Positions 37,306 to 48,993 of a stretch of 64,000 nucleotides of DNA are shown here, in pieces. The first letter of the stretch is position 1; every line of letters starts with the position of its first letter. A model generated the notes under the pieces. It did not search any database. It saw nothing but the letters and a program-made list of their open reading frames with translations, and was not told where the DNA came from. Origin of the DNA: Nissolia schottii. Its lineage: Eukaryota > Streptophyta > Magnoliopsida > Fabales > Fabaceae. Location: contig QANU01016745.1 of NCBI GenBank assembly GCA_003254905.1, positions 78,588 to 142,587 of the forward strand, read 5' to 3'. Both the position numbers and the translations under genes were made by a program.

Positions 37306-37459
37306 ATGCTATTTTAACACTAATATTGATATAGATATCTAGTTTTCTTCTTCACACATATCATGAGATTCATACTCACATTAATGTGAGTATAAGCTAC
37401 ATGATGTATGTAACAAGAGAAACATAATGTCTACATCAATTTTAATGTTTAAATAGCAT
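37306..37459. mobile_element. Hairpin MITE, copy 2 (154 bp)
   Basis: Terminal repeats atgctattttaaca and tgtttaaatagcat are near-perfect inverses. Inner arms cacacatatcatgagatt / agctacatgatgtatgt and apex actcacattaatgtgagt repeat the layout of 24605-24740. Confidence 0.75.
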
Positions 37460-37509
37460 TTTTGGTTTTGGATTTAGCTATTTAGAAACTTCCAAAAATG
37501 AAGAGAAAA

Positions 37510-38047
37510 AAGGGTGACATGTCTTAAGGAAAACACTACCCGTATAATATGCACGCAACAAGTCTAGAAACACTCAAGGAGAATGACTGTTCTGCAATAC
37601 TCAATCCCTCTCTACCAAGAAAATCCGCACAAGTGTTTGCCTCTCGGAGAACTTGAGTGATTCCAAGATGTCACTCATTCATCAACCACTCTCTAATATT
37701 AGCAATCATATCAATAAAAAGACGAGACTCCTCATGCAGATGGTAAATCAAATGAAGTGTCTTCAAAGAGTCGCTCTCGCACTACACGTCTATAACCCTG
37801 CTCCCAAGCAAGAGAGAGTTTGAACCTGATAGCCATAAGTTCAACAACGAGATTGCATGTTATATTAATACTTCCCATAAAATCGGTGGTCCAATGCAAA
37901 AGTCCCCCAAAACTAGCATCACCTGGATTGCTACGAGAACTCCCATCAACATTAAGCTTAACATCACCCTATTGTGGCCAAGCCCACCAAACCATCCTCG
38001 GCATAGTACCGATGCTTGTAGCATCCATAAGATCCAACCGAAAGCTA
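37510..38047 (-). mobile_element. LINE fragment: RNase H domain of ORF2
   Basis: Minus-strand translation shows VKLNVDGSSRSNPGDASFGG (about 37960), VVELMAIRFKLSLAWEQG (about 37830), then in another frame ESDSLKTLHLIYHLH, and finally ITQVLREANTCADFLGREG (about 37640), the standard order of the RNase H domain at the end of plant L1-type ORF2. At least one frameshift and some stops are present. The reverse transcriptase part is missing; the CACTA element begins exactly at its upstream edge. Confidence 0.75.
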
Positions 38048-38059
38048 CACTACAAGAAT

Positions 38060-38470
38060 AACACTAGTTACCGTCGAATTTATCGTCGAAGGTTTTCCTG
38101 ATTACCGTTGGAATTTTGAATTGTCGTCGAAAAGTGGACCGACAGTATAAGCATCAATGGTAACTTATTACCGTCATATAAATATAGCCGATGGTAATTA
38201 CCGTCGGTGTAGACCGACGCAAATCGAAGTCCAGGAACGGTTCGTATTGAACTAGTTACCGTTGACTAAAACTGACTATAATAATATTACTATTTTATTA
38301 TGTTTACTGTCAGTTAATTTTAATTGAAATTCAATGATATTTATACATAAATTTATGACGATTTTCCGTCGGTGATAGCCAACAGTAATATATCAAATTT
38401 ACTATCAGTTCTAGCCGACAGTAGTTTGTTCAAATTACCGTAAAAAAAACTGACTATAATTATGAATATT
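38060..38470. repeat. CACTA left subterminal array
   Basis: About ten copies of TTACCGTCGG-like units and their inverses (ttaccgtcgaa, attaccgtcggtg, tttccgtcggtg, ccgacagta) in 400 bp. In CACTA elements such arrays are binding sites of the element's own regulator protein. Confidence 0.8.
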
Positions 38471-39648
38471 ATATTACTATTTTGAAACTATTACTATTGG
38501 TATATTATTGTGAGAAATGTCTGACGGTAAAGATAATTAATTTCAAAAAATTATTATTTAATTATTATTATTATGTAAATTATTAAATTATTATTTAATG
38601 CAATAAATTATATATTAAATAAATATTTGATAATATAATTATTAAATTAAATAAAAAATTAATTAAATTATTTTTTAATTCAATCAATTATTTACTTCTA
38701 TAAATTATATATGAAATAAATATATAATTATATAATTATTGAATTAAATAAATATTAAATTCAACAATATTTTTAGTAAATATAATAAATAATTTAATAG
38801 TTATCTAATACCAAAATATGACATTCTATATAAAATTAAAAATTTTAATTTAAAATTTAATTAAATAGATGCACATTTAATCCAATTGATGTTTTTATTA
38901 AATATAATAAATAATTAAATAAAATATACAACCAAATATTTATCTATTTATTTTAATACATAAATAACAAATTATCCTTATAAGTAATTAAATATTAAAA
39001 ATGAATTTGTGCAATAAAAGTTAATAAGAAAATTACACATAATATTCAAATGAAATTGTGTTACAAATTCTCAAATAATTGCATATATTATTCTAAAAGT
39101 TCAAAACTATCATCGTAATTTTCAGAACTAAGTTCATCATCGAACTTTTCTTCTTCTTCGCTATCATTGTATACATCAATTTTTTCATCACTTTCATGTT
39201 GTTAGAGATTAGGAAGTTCAACTATGTTAGGGTCGTCATCAAATGTTACCTAATGTGGTAGGCAGTGGAGACTCAATAATTATCATTGCAAGGATTGACT
39301 CCGGCAGTTGATATTCTCGATCAAATGTATTGGCTGAAGATTCTATGTCATCAAACTCAATTCGACCACTTGGTTTGCATTTTACCACAACTTTATAACT
39401 TGATTGGCTAGCTCCTGGATATTTTGCAACAATGGATGGATCATACCCCCTATACCGCCTTGTAGAATTAATCTTAGTGGTCTTGTAGTCGAGGTGAGTC
39501 CGAGTTCTGTTTAGATCATACCAATCACAGTAGAAAAGTACAACATGATGAGATGAACCATCGTTTGTATATTCTAATTCAATAATTTGTTTAAGCACTC
39601 CATACCAATCATTGGTTGTTTTAGCAGCATTAGAATATTCACACTCAA

Positions 39649-39704
39649 CCCAAACCCCACTATTGTTTGTCCCCTTAACCCAAACCCCACTATTGTTTGT
39701 CCTT
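39649..39704. repeat. Short tandem duplication within CACTA
   Basis: ttaacccaaaccccactattg with following tttgtcc is present twice in succession (about 28-bp unit). Confidence 0.75.
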
Positions 39705-42596
39705 TGTCCAATTGCCCATTTAGATGTGTGAAACTTGTATCCGTTAACAAAATAAAGGGATCAACTAATTGCTTTGTTCATAGGCCGGGCCCCCATGACA
39801 AACTCATCAAGTGATGGTCGCTGCTACAATGATTTTGCACCTATATAGATTTTAAAACTAAGTCATACGTATCCGATTATGATAACGGAAATCATTCGAT
39901 TGGAATATATAGGTTAAAGTTAAACACATACATAATTTGCAAACCACGAAGGAAATATTTGATCGAAGCATTAATCACCAGATTGTTGTTGAAACGTCCT
40001 GTAAACACACATCAACATAATCAACATTTTTAGAAACTATGTATTAATAATTTAAACAAGATTACAAGGATCAATTAAACTTATTGGTAATATGGAAGCA
40101 CTTCTTCACAATTCAGCAGAACAACCAAGTGAGCTGCCACCATTTCTTGTGCACTCAACCAATAATCGTTTGTTCTTCTAGCTGCGCATCCAATTTGATT
40201 GAAAATCAAAAATATCGACTGATTAGGCATTGCACCACCATCACTATTACGTCCTACTGTAGTTCTATTGCAATTAACATTAGCACCAAAGTAGTACGAA
40301 CAAAAGTAAGAAGTTTCCTTGGTTAAGAATGCCTCGCATATCAACCCCTCAACTTGAGCCCTATTTTTTACTATTCTTTTGAACATTCTCATGCACCTTT
40401 CAAACGGATTCATCCACCTATATTGAACTCGACCACACATTCGTCCTTCGTAAGCTAAGTGTATAGGCAAATGCTCCATTACATCAAAAAAATGTCGGGG
40501 GAAACACATTCTAAAGTGAACAAAGGATAATGGAATGTTTTGCTCCATGACTAAGAGGTCTTCAATGTCAATAGTCAACAAGCATAAGATTTTGAAAAAG
40601 TGGCTCAACTCGCTTATTGGTTTCAACACGCTCTTCAGTAATTCTCTGAATGCAATTAGGAAAAGACACTGCATAAACACATGATAGTGGTGACTCTTCA
40701 TGCCAACCAACTTCTCTTGTGCAATATTAACAAATTCAGCCAAGTTAGATGCATAACCGTCAGGCATTTTCAGATCTTACAACCAATGAAGCACACTTTG
40801 AAATTGTCACTTATTCAAGGTGTAGCACGTTTTGGGCTTCATGAAACAACCACCAGAACCTTGTTGTAGGTTCAACTCGGGACATCTACAAAACTGTTTT
40901 CAAATCTAGCATTGCCTTCCCATTGTCCTTGGTAAGAAAAACATCAATCTTTGCTTTAGGGTTGCTCAGACCGGGGATTACACAAGATAAGAATAGATAA
41001 GGGTCTTTCATGCACATCTCAGGCAGTAGATTGTACGGTGTAACGATTACTGGCCAACATGAGTAAGGTTTGATAAATTGATTGTTAGGAGTAAACTCAT
41101 CAAAACAAAGCCCTAATCTCATATTTCGAGGTTTTGTCGCGAAGTCAAGGTAAACTCTGTCAAAGTGTTTCCACACTTCACAATGAGAATCGTGAGTCAT
41201 GTGACCTTCGTTTCTTCTATTCTCAATATGTCATCTCATGTGCAGTGTCGAGCTCATTGATGCAAATAACCTCTTAAGTCTTGGAATTAAAAGCAAGCAA
41301 TGCATTCATTTAAAAGGAACATCCTTATATCTCCCAAGACCTACTCTCCTTGGCTTAAACCTATCAGCACCATAAAATTTTCATTAAGTCAAGGCTGTAT
41401 CATCATTATAATACAACATACAGCCCGATCGACAATAGTCAATCTTGATGGACCTTAAGCCAAGTTTAGAAAATACTTTCTTAGCTTGATAGAAGTTTGT
41501 TGGAATATTATTCCTCGGTGGTGTTAGATCTTTAATGAAGTCGAGTCATTGATCGAACAATCTCTCACTTTGATTTGCGTCTGACTTCATAGTCAACATC
41601 CTAGCTGTCACAAATAATCTTGAATGAACAAATCCTTCCTACACCGGAGCATTTGCTTCCTCTAACAAGCTATAGAAATTTTTGGCATCTAGATTGGGTT
41701 TCTCATGTAGTAAGTTGTCATTGTGCATGTCAAAGTCACCTCAAAAAGCATCGTCAACCATTTGTGAATATGTATCATCATTAATTGTTTCCGGTTCATC
41801 GACACAAGCCTGACTTGAACTCCCCACTTCATACTAACACCTACTGAACTTATTTACACCATTGATGTCCACCTCTCCGTGGTCTATCCATATCTAATAA
41901 TGCAGCTCAAACTCATTCCTTTATAGATGCATTCTAATCTGTTCAACATCCAATATCCTACACCGCTTGCACAAAAAACATGGCTACCTAACTCTTTGTT
42001 CTGTCACAAACTGATCAGTCGATTTAACTATTTGACAAAAGTAGTCCACACCCTCAAAAGATTCTGCCTTTATCACTCCCCGATTCTCATAGTATCTATT
42101 GTACGTCCAAAATTTGTTCGATGGAATCATGTTTGGAAAAATCCTACACACATATTACATTAGCCGACATGAATTTAATGATCTTAGTTTAATTTCCTTA
42201 TTGCAAGATACATTCTTAATTGCACACAATTATTCTTAAACCGTTCTAAAACAGATTCCCTCCATTCTCTACAAATAACATGTAATCACCGTTGTGAGCA
42301 CAACAATTCAAACAAGTTTGGAAAGAAACGTTAAGCATTCCTTCCCCTAGTCCAGTCATACAGCTTCAATCCTACAAATCTATCCTAAGAAAATAAGTCT
42401 TTATTCTACTTATGTTCATATATACCTACCTAATTGTCATTACAAACTTGAGTGACTCCTTCAATCCACAAAATATCGCTCCTTCAATCTCCTAAATAAA
42501 TATATCACCACACAAAAATATTAATTAGAAACTAACATTATTTATGAAATTGAACGAATTAAAAAGACAATAGTAATTATGTAATGACCTAGTAAG

Positions 42597-42700
42597 TAGT
42601 GGTGGTGGTGGCAGCAGGTGGTGGTGGTGGAGGTGGTTGTGGCAAGAGGTGCTCATGGTGGTGGTTGTGGAGGAGTTGTGGTGGTGGTGGTGGAAGAGGT
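42597..42700. repeat. GGT-rich low-complexity tract in CACTA
   Basis: Runs of gtggtggtggtgg broken by short spacers; the minus frame reads as His/Pro/Ser-rich low complexity. Probably not coding. Confidence 0.7.
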
Positions 42701-42889
42701 GTGGTGATGATGGTGTATAAGTGTGAAGGGTTATTGAGATGGTATAAGAGTTGTGGGGTGGCAATATAGAGATGTTAGTCGTGTGATGGCTGAAATGTGG
42801 TAGTAATGGAGGAGGAAGGAGGAGAAGAAAAAGAAGAATAGGTGGAAATGGTGTGATGACTGAGTGAAATTCGACTAAGTTAATTTTCA

Positions 42890-43990
42890 GAACATTACTG
42901 TCGGATATATTCGATAGTAACTGGAAACAGTCCGACTGTAATCCTTAATAGAAATGCATTGTTTAGCTCAATGAATTACCGTCAGATTTGTTTAAAAAAA
43001 TCCAATGATACAAAAAATAGGCGCGGCAATTTTGGTAAAGATTCACTTTTATTACCGTCGAAAATAACCGAAGGTAATTTCCTTTGCTCTTACAATCAGA
43101 CTATTATTATGGTAATACCCTATACCATTTAGGGTTTAGGGTAGTTACCGTCGGTACAATCCAACGGTAAAAAAAATAGGCACCAACATTTTGGTAAGGA
43201 TTCAATTTCATTATTGTCGGACAAAATCGACGTTAATTTTGTTTGTAGTCACCGTCGGCTAAATCCGACGGTAATACCCTAAACCCTTTAAGGTTTTGTC
43301 CTGAACTCAAGACCCTAATAGTACCGTCAGTTATCACCGACGGTAATACATAAGAACCTAATAATTTATTAACTAATATTTATTATTTATTAATTATTAT
43401 TTATTAAGCATATTAATTATTTAATTTTATTAATTATTAACTAAAATTAAGTATATAATTTATATAATTAAATAATTGATTGAATTAAATATATTTTACT
43501 TAATTTTTTATTTAATTAAATACATATATTATTAAATATTTATTTAATACATAATTTATTGCATTAATATTAATTTAATTATTTACATAATAATAATAAT
43601 TAAATAATAATTTTTTAAAATCAAGTATCATTACTGTCAGAAGTTTTCCATAGTAATATACCAACGATGATATTTTGAAAATAGTAGTATAATATTCATA
43701 ACAGCTATCACCGACAGTAAATCGTCATAAATTTATGAATAAATATCATTAAATTTTCGTTGAAATTATCTGACAGTAAATAGAATAAAATATTAATATT
43801 ATTACCGTCAGTTTTACTCGACGATAAATGGTTCAATTTGAACCGTTCCTAGACCTCCATTTGCCTTGGTCGACATTGACGGTAATTATTGTCGGTTATG
43901 TCAATCTGACAGTAATTTTGATGAAAAGCCAAATTTCCGACGGTAATTGGAAAGAAATTCGATGATAAATCTAACGGTAACTAGCATTTT
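42890..43990. repeat. CACTA right subterminal array
   Basis: Dense TACCGTCGG/CCGACGGTAA motifs (for example ccgtcggtacaatccaacgg near 43146 and gtcaccgtcggctaaatcc near 43250), mirroring the left-end array, with an AT-rich island at 43360-43620 that resembles the one at 38560-38960. Confidence 0.8.
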
Positions 43991-44129
43991 TTTATTGAAA
44001 CTTTGGCATTTTTAATAAAATAATAGAAATTTTTAGTTTAAAAAATAACATATACTCAAATATGTTTATTTAAAGATCGAGTTTAACGGTTCAACATATA
44101 GAATTTATGGACTAACCCGCGGACTATTT

Positions 44130-44133
<4 letters not shown>

Positions 44134-44162
<29 letters not shown>
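44134..44162. repeat. (TA)n microsatellite
   Basis: Uninterrupted TA run of about 14 units just outside the CACTA right end. Confidence 0.9.
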
Positions 44163-44166
<4 letters not shown>

Positions 44167-44741
44167 ATTGTTTTATTCACCTATTACTTCTTTTATTTTT
44201 ATAATACCCGACATCAATTATTTAAATATGTTGAAAGACTTAAAAAAAAAAACTTGTAAAAATGTTAATAGTTATATTTTATAATCTATATTGATGCTCG
44301 ACTTTATTTAAATGGAAGTTAGAGGGAGAAGATAGAACTTGATGGTAAAAGAGCGCAATCAGTGGTTGGATTTTTTATTCTCTCTTAGCTTTGCTATTGG
44401 TTGTAATATCTTACGTAAATAAAAATTCAAGCGGGTTGTTCAACATGACCCAACAACATAGAGATCCCAACTAAAAATACAATAAATAAATAAATAATGA
44501 GGGTTGACCCTTAAATTTGTGGGTTATGCAGTGCAGTTAACAAAATTCTAATTACGGTAGGCCTAAAACCATTTAGTGTCACTAATAGTAAGGATTAAAA
44601 CTAAGTAATTTTTTGATATATTTGGACCAAAATCAAAAGTAATTTTTTTAGGGATTTAAACCAAATCTTAAACATCTTTTTAGAGATCAAAAACATATTA
44701 AAATCTTAAATTTATTATATTGAGATTCCTAATTAAAATAT

Positions 44742-44913
44742 GGATTTTGCTAACAAGTGTCCTGCGGACACTTGTTTAGAGAGCATAAATAGTAATTTTG
44801 TATAGAAAAAAGTGAAATTTATATGTTTTCAATGATATTCAATACTTTAAAAACTAATATTTTATTTTTTCGGCTTCCTTAATCAATGCCCTTGATATTG
44901 GTTAGCAAAACCC
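44742..44913. mobile_element. 170-bp MITE, copy 2
   Basis: Same ends (ggattttgctaacaag / ggttagcaaaaccc) and size as 6421-6590. The interior (gtaattttgtatagaaaaaa, caatgatattcaatac) aligns with copy 1. Confidence 0.75.
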
Positions 44914-45377
44914 TTAAAATATTAAAATGTTATGACCCTTAAATAATTTTTTAGACTAAAAATTGGGTGCTTTTTCTTGTTTTGACTAAAAATTATACAT
45001 TACCTAATTATTTGGTTGACTTTGTTTTTCAACGTTAATATAATAGCTGACTTTTTTTTCCATAATTTTTAAATAGTTGACTTTTATTGGCTACGCTTGC
45101 CTTCTTGTATTTCTTCCACTTTGATATTGAGATTATAATTGGTTTACCATTTCAAAGAAAATAAAGAACAAAACTATAATTTGTTAATCATGAAACTTGC
45201 ACCACGTTAGTCACATGTCATGCAATCCATAAACTATTTGATTCCCTCCTATTAGAGTTTAATGAAATGTATTTTCATTAGTTCCATTTAGTTATTTAAA
45301 AGTAATATTCTATGTAGAAAATAAAGTCACACAAATATGTTTCATAGATATAAATTACATGAGAACTAATACTTAGT

Positions 45378-45673
45378 TAGCGTTTGGTAAGCATCACAGA
45401 ACATAAAATAGAGAGACAGTGAGAACATAAATATGTTTAGAGAATGAGACAAAAACATAAAATTTAAAATTGTTTTTACCTCAAGATAACTTTTTAATTA
45501 ATTTTTGTACATCCAAAATGGAGGAATATATTAGGCATGTATGTGGACGATTTTTCAACTAATTTCTATACCTCAAAAATAGAGGGACACTTGGGACGCG
45601 AGGCACATGAAACGTGTCTATGTTGTCCTTGAATCTTTGTATTTTTTTGTCTTGTGACGTTCACCAAACGCTA
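45378..45673. mobile_element. About 296-bp MITE with TAGCGTTTGGT ends
   Basis: Left tagcgtttggtaagcatcac and right gtgacgttcaccaaacgcta are inverse repeats of about 20 bp with small mismatches. Interior is non-coding and holds two tttttcaactaatttct-type sub-repeats. Superfamily not certain (hAT- or PIF-like ends). Confidence 0.7.
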
Positions 45674-45759
45674 CCAAGAACCAACACTTATAGCCCCTCC
45701 ATAACTGAAAAAAAAAACAGTTCACTCTCTTGCAGATTTTGTGTGTCCATAAATTACAT

Positions 45760-45927
45760 TTTTTTTTTGTAAACAACTAGGGTGTCCATCATTGCGGGCC
45801 TAGTGACTACTCCCTTTGTTGACTTGTAAATACTTCTAAGGGTGAGACAACTAGTCAAGAATCGAACCCCTGACATTTGGTTAATGGAGGATGAGTATGT
45901 TTTCACTCAACCACACCCCTCAGGTTT
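45760..45927 (-). mobile_element. SINE with perfect 17-bp target duplication
   Basis: On the minus strand: A box within GTGGTTGAGTG (about 45910), B box GGGGTTCGATTCTTG (45858-45872), tRNA-unrelated body, then a short A tail (plus-strand t run at 45760-45768). Both sides are flanked by GTGTCCATAAATTACAT (45743-45759 and 45928-45944). Confidence 0.85.
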
Positions 45928-45944
45928 GTGTCCATAAATTACAT

Positions 45945-46735
45945 GATAACCAACACTTGACCATCAACACTTGACTCACATAACTTTTTTTTTATGAATT
46001 TTTATTTATTTAATTTTTATTTTTAAATTCATTCAATTAACTTATTGGATATTAAGTGTTTTATGATGTTATGAATTTTTTGGTTAGTTTACACCAAACT
46101 TCTTATTTTAAAATATAACTTTCATACAAATATTTCATTTTAGGTTGAGACTCTTAGAAAAGACATGTATGCAGTGGAAAAATTATACAATCTTGACGTG
46201 AAGATAAGTAATTTTTCTCGCTTGATGAACTCAAGAGAAGCATAATATATGATAAACAAAATATTTAAGAGTGCGAAAAATAAATAGGTAAAGGTAGAAG
46301 AGCATTAGATAATGTTAATATGAAAAATCCCCAATGAAAGGGACAAAAAATTACATGACCTAGTTTAAAAATTATTCCACTATGAAAAATATCAATGAGT
46401 CCAACAAACGAGTTTCACAAAAGAAATATCAAAGAAAAAAGCTTACTAACTATTAAAAAGAGTAAAAAAGTACCAAAGCAACAATGCAAAAAAGACCTAC
46501 ATAGGGTAAACTCAGTCCAACTAAATAGGAGAAAAAAAACATTCTAAATTTACCAGACTAATGCCCAAAATTTTTGGAACCTGAGGTTGAAGTCTTGCAG
46601 AAAATGGAACACGAGTGAGTACTTAACAAATATCAAAATTGAGCAAAAGTCTCTCTCAAAAGCAAAGCTAACCAACACAACTGTACAAAGTAGCAGTGTG
46701 TTAAAAAATCGATTTGACAAAGCCAAACAAGGTGA
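45945..46735. other. AT-rich DNA, no gene
   Basis: No recognisable domain on either strand. The 46200-46600 stretch looks like worn repeat DNA. Confidence 0.45.
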
Positions 46736-46739
46736 TTGG

Positions 46740-47115
46740 TTAAATATCATATGAGGTAAATACCTAATGCTACTTAATTTATTTATTTTTTATAATTTTT
46801 ATAACTAAATTCATCGAATTTTGTTATCATTTTATGTTCTATATGATCGTAATAAACTTTTCATTAGCCAAATCATTGAAAGCGTCAACTTATAAGAGGT
46901 TTAGAGATTTGTGAACCATTTAAGGTTACGATGCACCTCTCTACAGATATTATATTGAAAAGTACTAATTTATCACATTAGATTATATAATCCATTAATA
47001 TGTCATATTAGATCATGAAATGAGAATAAAATTTGATGAATTTAGTTATAAAAATTATCACAAATTGATAAATTAAGTAACATGCGGTATTGACCCCATG
47101 AGATATTTGAGAAAC
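46740..47115. mobile_element. Foldback MITE with arms shared with 645-755
   Basis: Left arm 46755-46840 (ctacttaatttatttatt, ataactaaattcatcg) is the inverse of the right arm 47010-47110 (gatgaatttagttataaaa, gataaattaagtaacatg). The same arm also occurs once at 645-755 (ctacttaatttatcaattt, acaactaaattcattg). Confidence 0.7.
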
Positions 47116-47429
47116 CACCTTTTAACAAAATCGTTATTTCAATCACTAACCGGTTATTAACTTGTTATAGCAAAAACCCATTTACACCTTTGTAACCAAT
47201 TACCAAAAATGGTCAAATATGTTTTTAGTTCCTGTAAAATTAAAAAAATTGTGTTTGATCCTTGCAAAATTTTTCATTAGGAATTAGTCCCTGAAAAAAA
47301 AAATTTGGTTGGTTTTAGTCCCTGCCATTAGTAGGAGACGTTATCTGTTGACCTGTCCGTTAAATGCGTGGCACATCACGTGACAAACCCATCCACCCAA
47401 AACCCGACCTACCCATGATGTATGATATT

Positions 47430-47520
47430 TCATGCGAGATGCATTAAACAATGCCTCGATGCCTCTTTGGATCCTTCATCTCGCGCGAGATGCATTATAG
47501 CTCATGTGAGATCCTTAATG
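47430..47520. repeat. Palindromic TCTCGCGCGAGATGC cluster 3
   Basis: catgcgagatgcatta, catctcgcgcgagatgcatt and catgtgagatcc within 90 bp in the left arm of the inverted-repeat element. Inverse cluster in the right arm at 48120-48240. Confidence 0.7.
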
Positions 47521-48119
47521 AAAGTTACTAGACGGTGGACACAACTTAGCTTGACTTGATGATTTAAAATTAGAAGCTTACTTTCATATGTCAAGAATGC
47601 AGGAAAATTGTGCACACAAATAATAATATGCAGTTAACTGCTTAATTTGGAAAAGTAACACCTGCCTTGCGTACCAAATGATACAGCCAGCCAGGGAATA
47701 AATCGACAAGTTAATATGCGCTGAAGACGTAATCTTACTTGTAACATTGTGTACATGCAATCTAAGCAGTCTAGTTACTAAATGCATATTGCACACAGGA
47801 GAAAACAACAGTAACAATGGAGTTATTTTAGTAGAAATGGTTTCATCACCTCATCTAGTTTGCCAGTCCATTTCACTTCACCCCAAGTTTTTCATATTTG
47901 GCTGCTAGTGCACCTTTTAGGTTTAAAATACACACAAATCTTGGTATGTAAGGTTAAAATCAAAAGAAAGAAATGCAGAAACCCACAATAATGTCATCTA
48001 ATTAAAAAGAATACTATAGTTTTCAACCGAAAGGATACATTTATAAATACTATTAAGGGGCTAGGTAGATTCAGTACAAAAGAGAAGACAAAATAACTTA
48101 GATGCATTTAGGCACTGTT

Positions 48120-48240
48120 TAATGCATCTCATGAGAGACAGAATGCATCTCACGCGAGGTGAAAAATTCAAAGAGGCATCGAGACACTATTTAATGCATC
48201 TCGTGTGAGACATCTTACATTTCGTGCGAGACGTCATACA
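48120..48240. repeat. Palindromic TCTCACGCGAGG cluster 4
   Basis: gcatctcatgagagac, gcatctcacgcgaggtg, gcatctcgtgtgagac and tttcgtgcgagacg within 120 bp in the right arm. Confidence 0.7.
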
Positions 48241-48480
48241 TCATGGGCAGGTCAGGTTTTGGCTGGATGGGTTTGCCATGTGTTTGTTGTAACCCCTAGC
48301 TAGTTAGCTTGGGTTTAAGTCGTAAACGATGCTTACTAAGTTGTTAACTGCTTTGGTTGGAATACTATTAGTCCTTTATTATTTTTGAAAATACTCTTTA
48401 CATAAAAATACGGACCGATTTGAAATTTTCTCAACTTATTTATTTAGCATGAAATAGGATCCACACGTAAGAGAGAACAT

Positions 48481-48575
48481 ATATTGCAAGCGATAGAGCC
48501 TTGGGGCTTAACGATTATAGAACAGGATATATATTAGGAGATATTGCAAGCGATAGAGCCTTAGGGCTTAACAAG
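48481..48575. repeat. 60-bp-spaced direct duplication
   Basis: atattgcaagcgatagagcc plus following ttRgggcttaac occurs at 48481 and again at 48541, exactly 60 bases apart, with one mismatch. Confidence 0.85.
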
Positions 48576-48993
48576 AAATGCAAACATAGAAATTATAGCA
48601 AACTTAACACCCAATTGACAAAGTGGTTCAACACAAGTGGTCCTCATACATCATTTCATAATAAAAAACATTACATAGTTCATACAGCAAAATATGTACA
48701 TATACATAGTCCATACAACAAATAATATACATATAACCTAAGGACTAATGGAACACTACTCCATTTAGTTCATACAAAATGTACATCACGGTAGACGATA
48801 GATCACGCTGCTGCTCTGAGAGTCAAGCCTTCATTGCTCCTCAGGGTCCTCCTCTAGGTCTTTTTCCTCATCTTCCTCCTTCTCCCCCCTCGGTTCCTTC
48901 TCCATGAGGTCTTCTTCGTCTGAATCCTCTTCTTTCCCCTTAGGAAAGTTGTAAACGGGCGAGTCCTCCTTTTCCTCAGACCCCCATTTGGAC

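Larger units (their letters stand above)
38048..43997 (-). mobile_element. CACTA (En/Spm) DNA transposon, decayed, about 5.95 kb
   Basis: The left end CACTACAAGAA (38048-38058) is a canonical CACTA terminus. The right end, read inward, is CAATAAAAAAATGCTAGTTACCG, matching the left at the GCTAGTTACCG / CACTAGTTACCG part but worn at the tip. Minus-strand coding remnants occur in the correct order: transposase-associated domain (about 42140-41880), TNP2 transposase (about 41860-40880, clearest at 41200-40886), DUF4218 (40767-40320, with HYHVFMQCLFLIAFREL and YRWMNPFERCMRMFKR) and a DUF4216-like region (39598-39239). Stops and frameshifts scattered through TNP2 make it inactive. Both ends carry arrays of TACCGTCGG/CCGACGGTA subterminal motifs. 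No matching 3-bp target duplication was visible. Confidence 0.85.
47217..48287. mobile_element. Long inverted-repeat element, interrupted on the right by family L
   Basis: The left arm (47380-47520: acaaacccatccacccaaaa, atgatgtatgatatttcatg, tgcctcgatgcctctttg) recurs inverted at 48110-48285. The outer left end (aaatatgtttttagttcctg, 47220) is the widespread legume element terminus. The inverse of that end (gaacttaaaaacatatt) appears at 53568, just beyond the family L copies, as expected if they landed in the right arm. No transposase seen. Confidence 0.6.

Noticed and set aside
42525-42764. His-rich minus-strand frame in the CACTA right part
   Set aside because: It is the translation of a GGT/GTG simple repeat, not a metal-binding protein.
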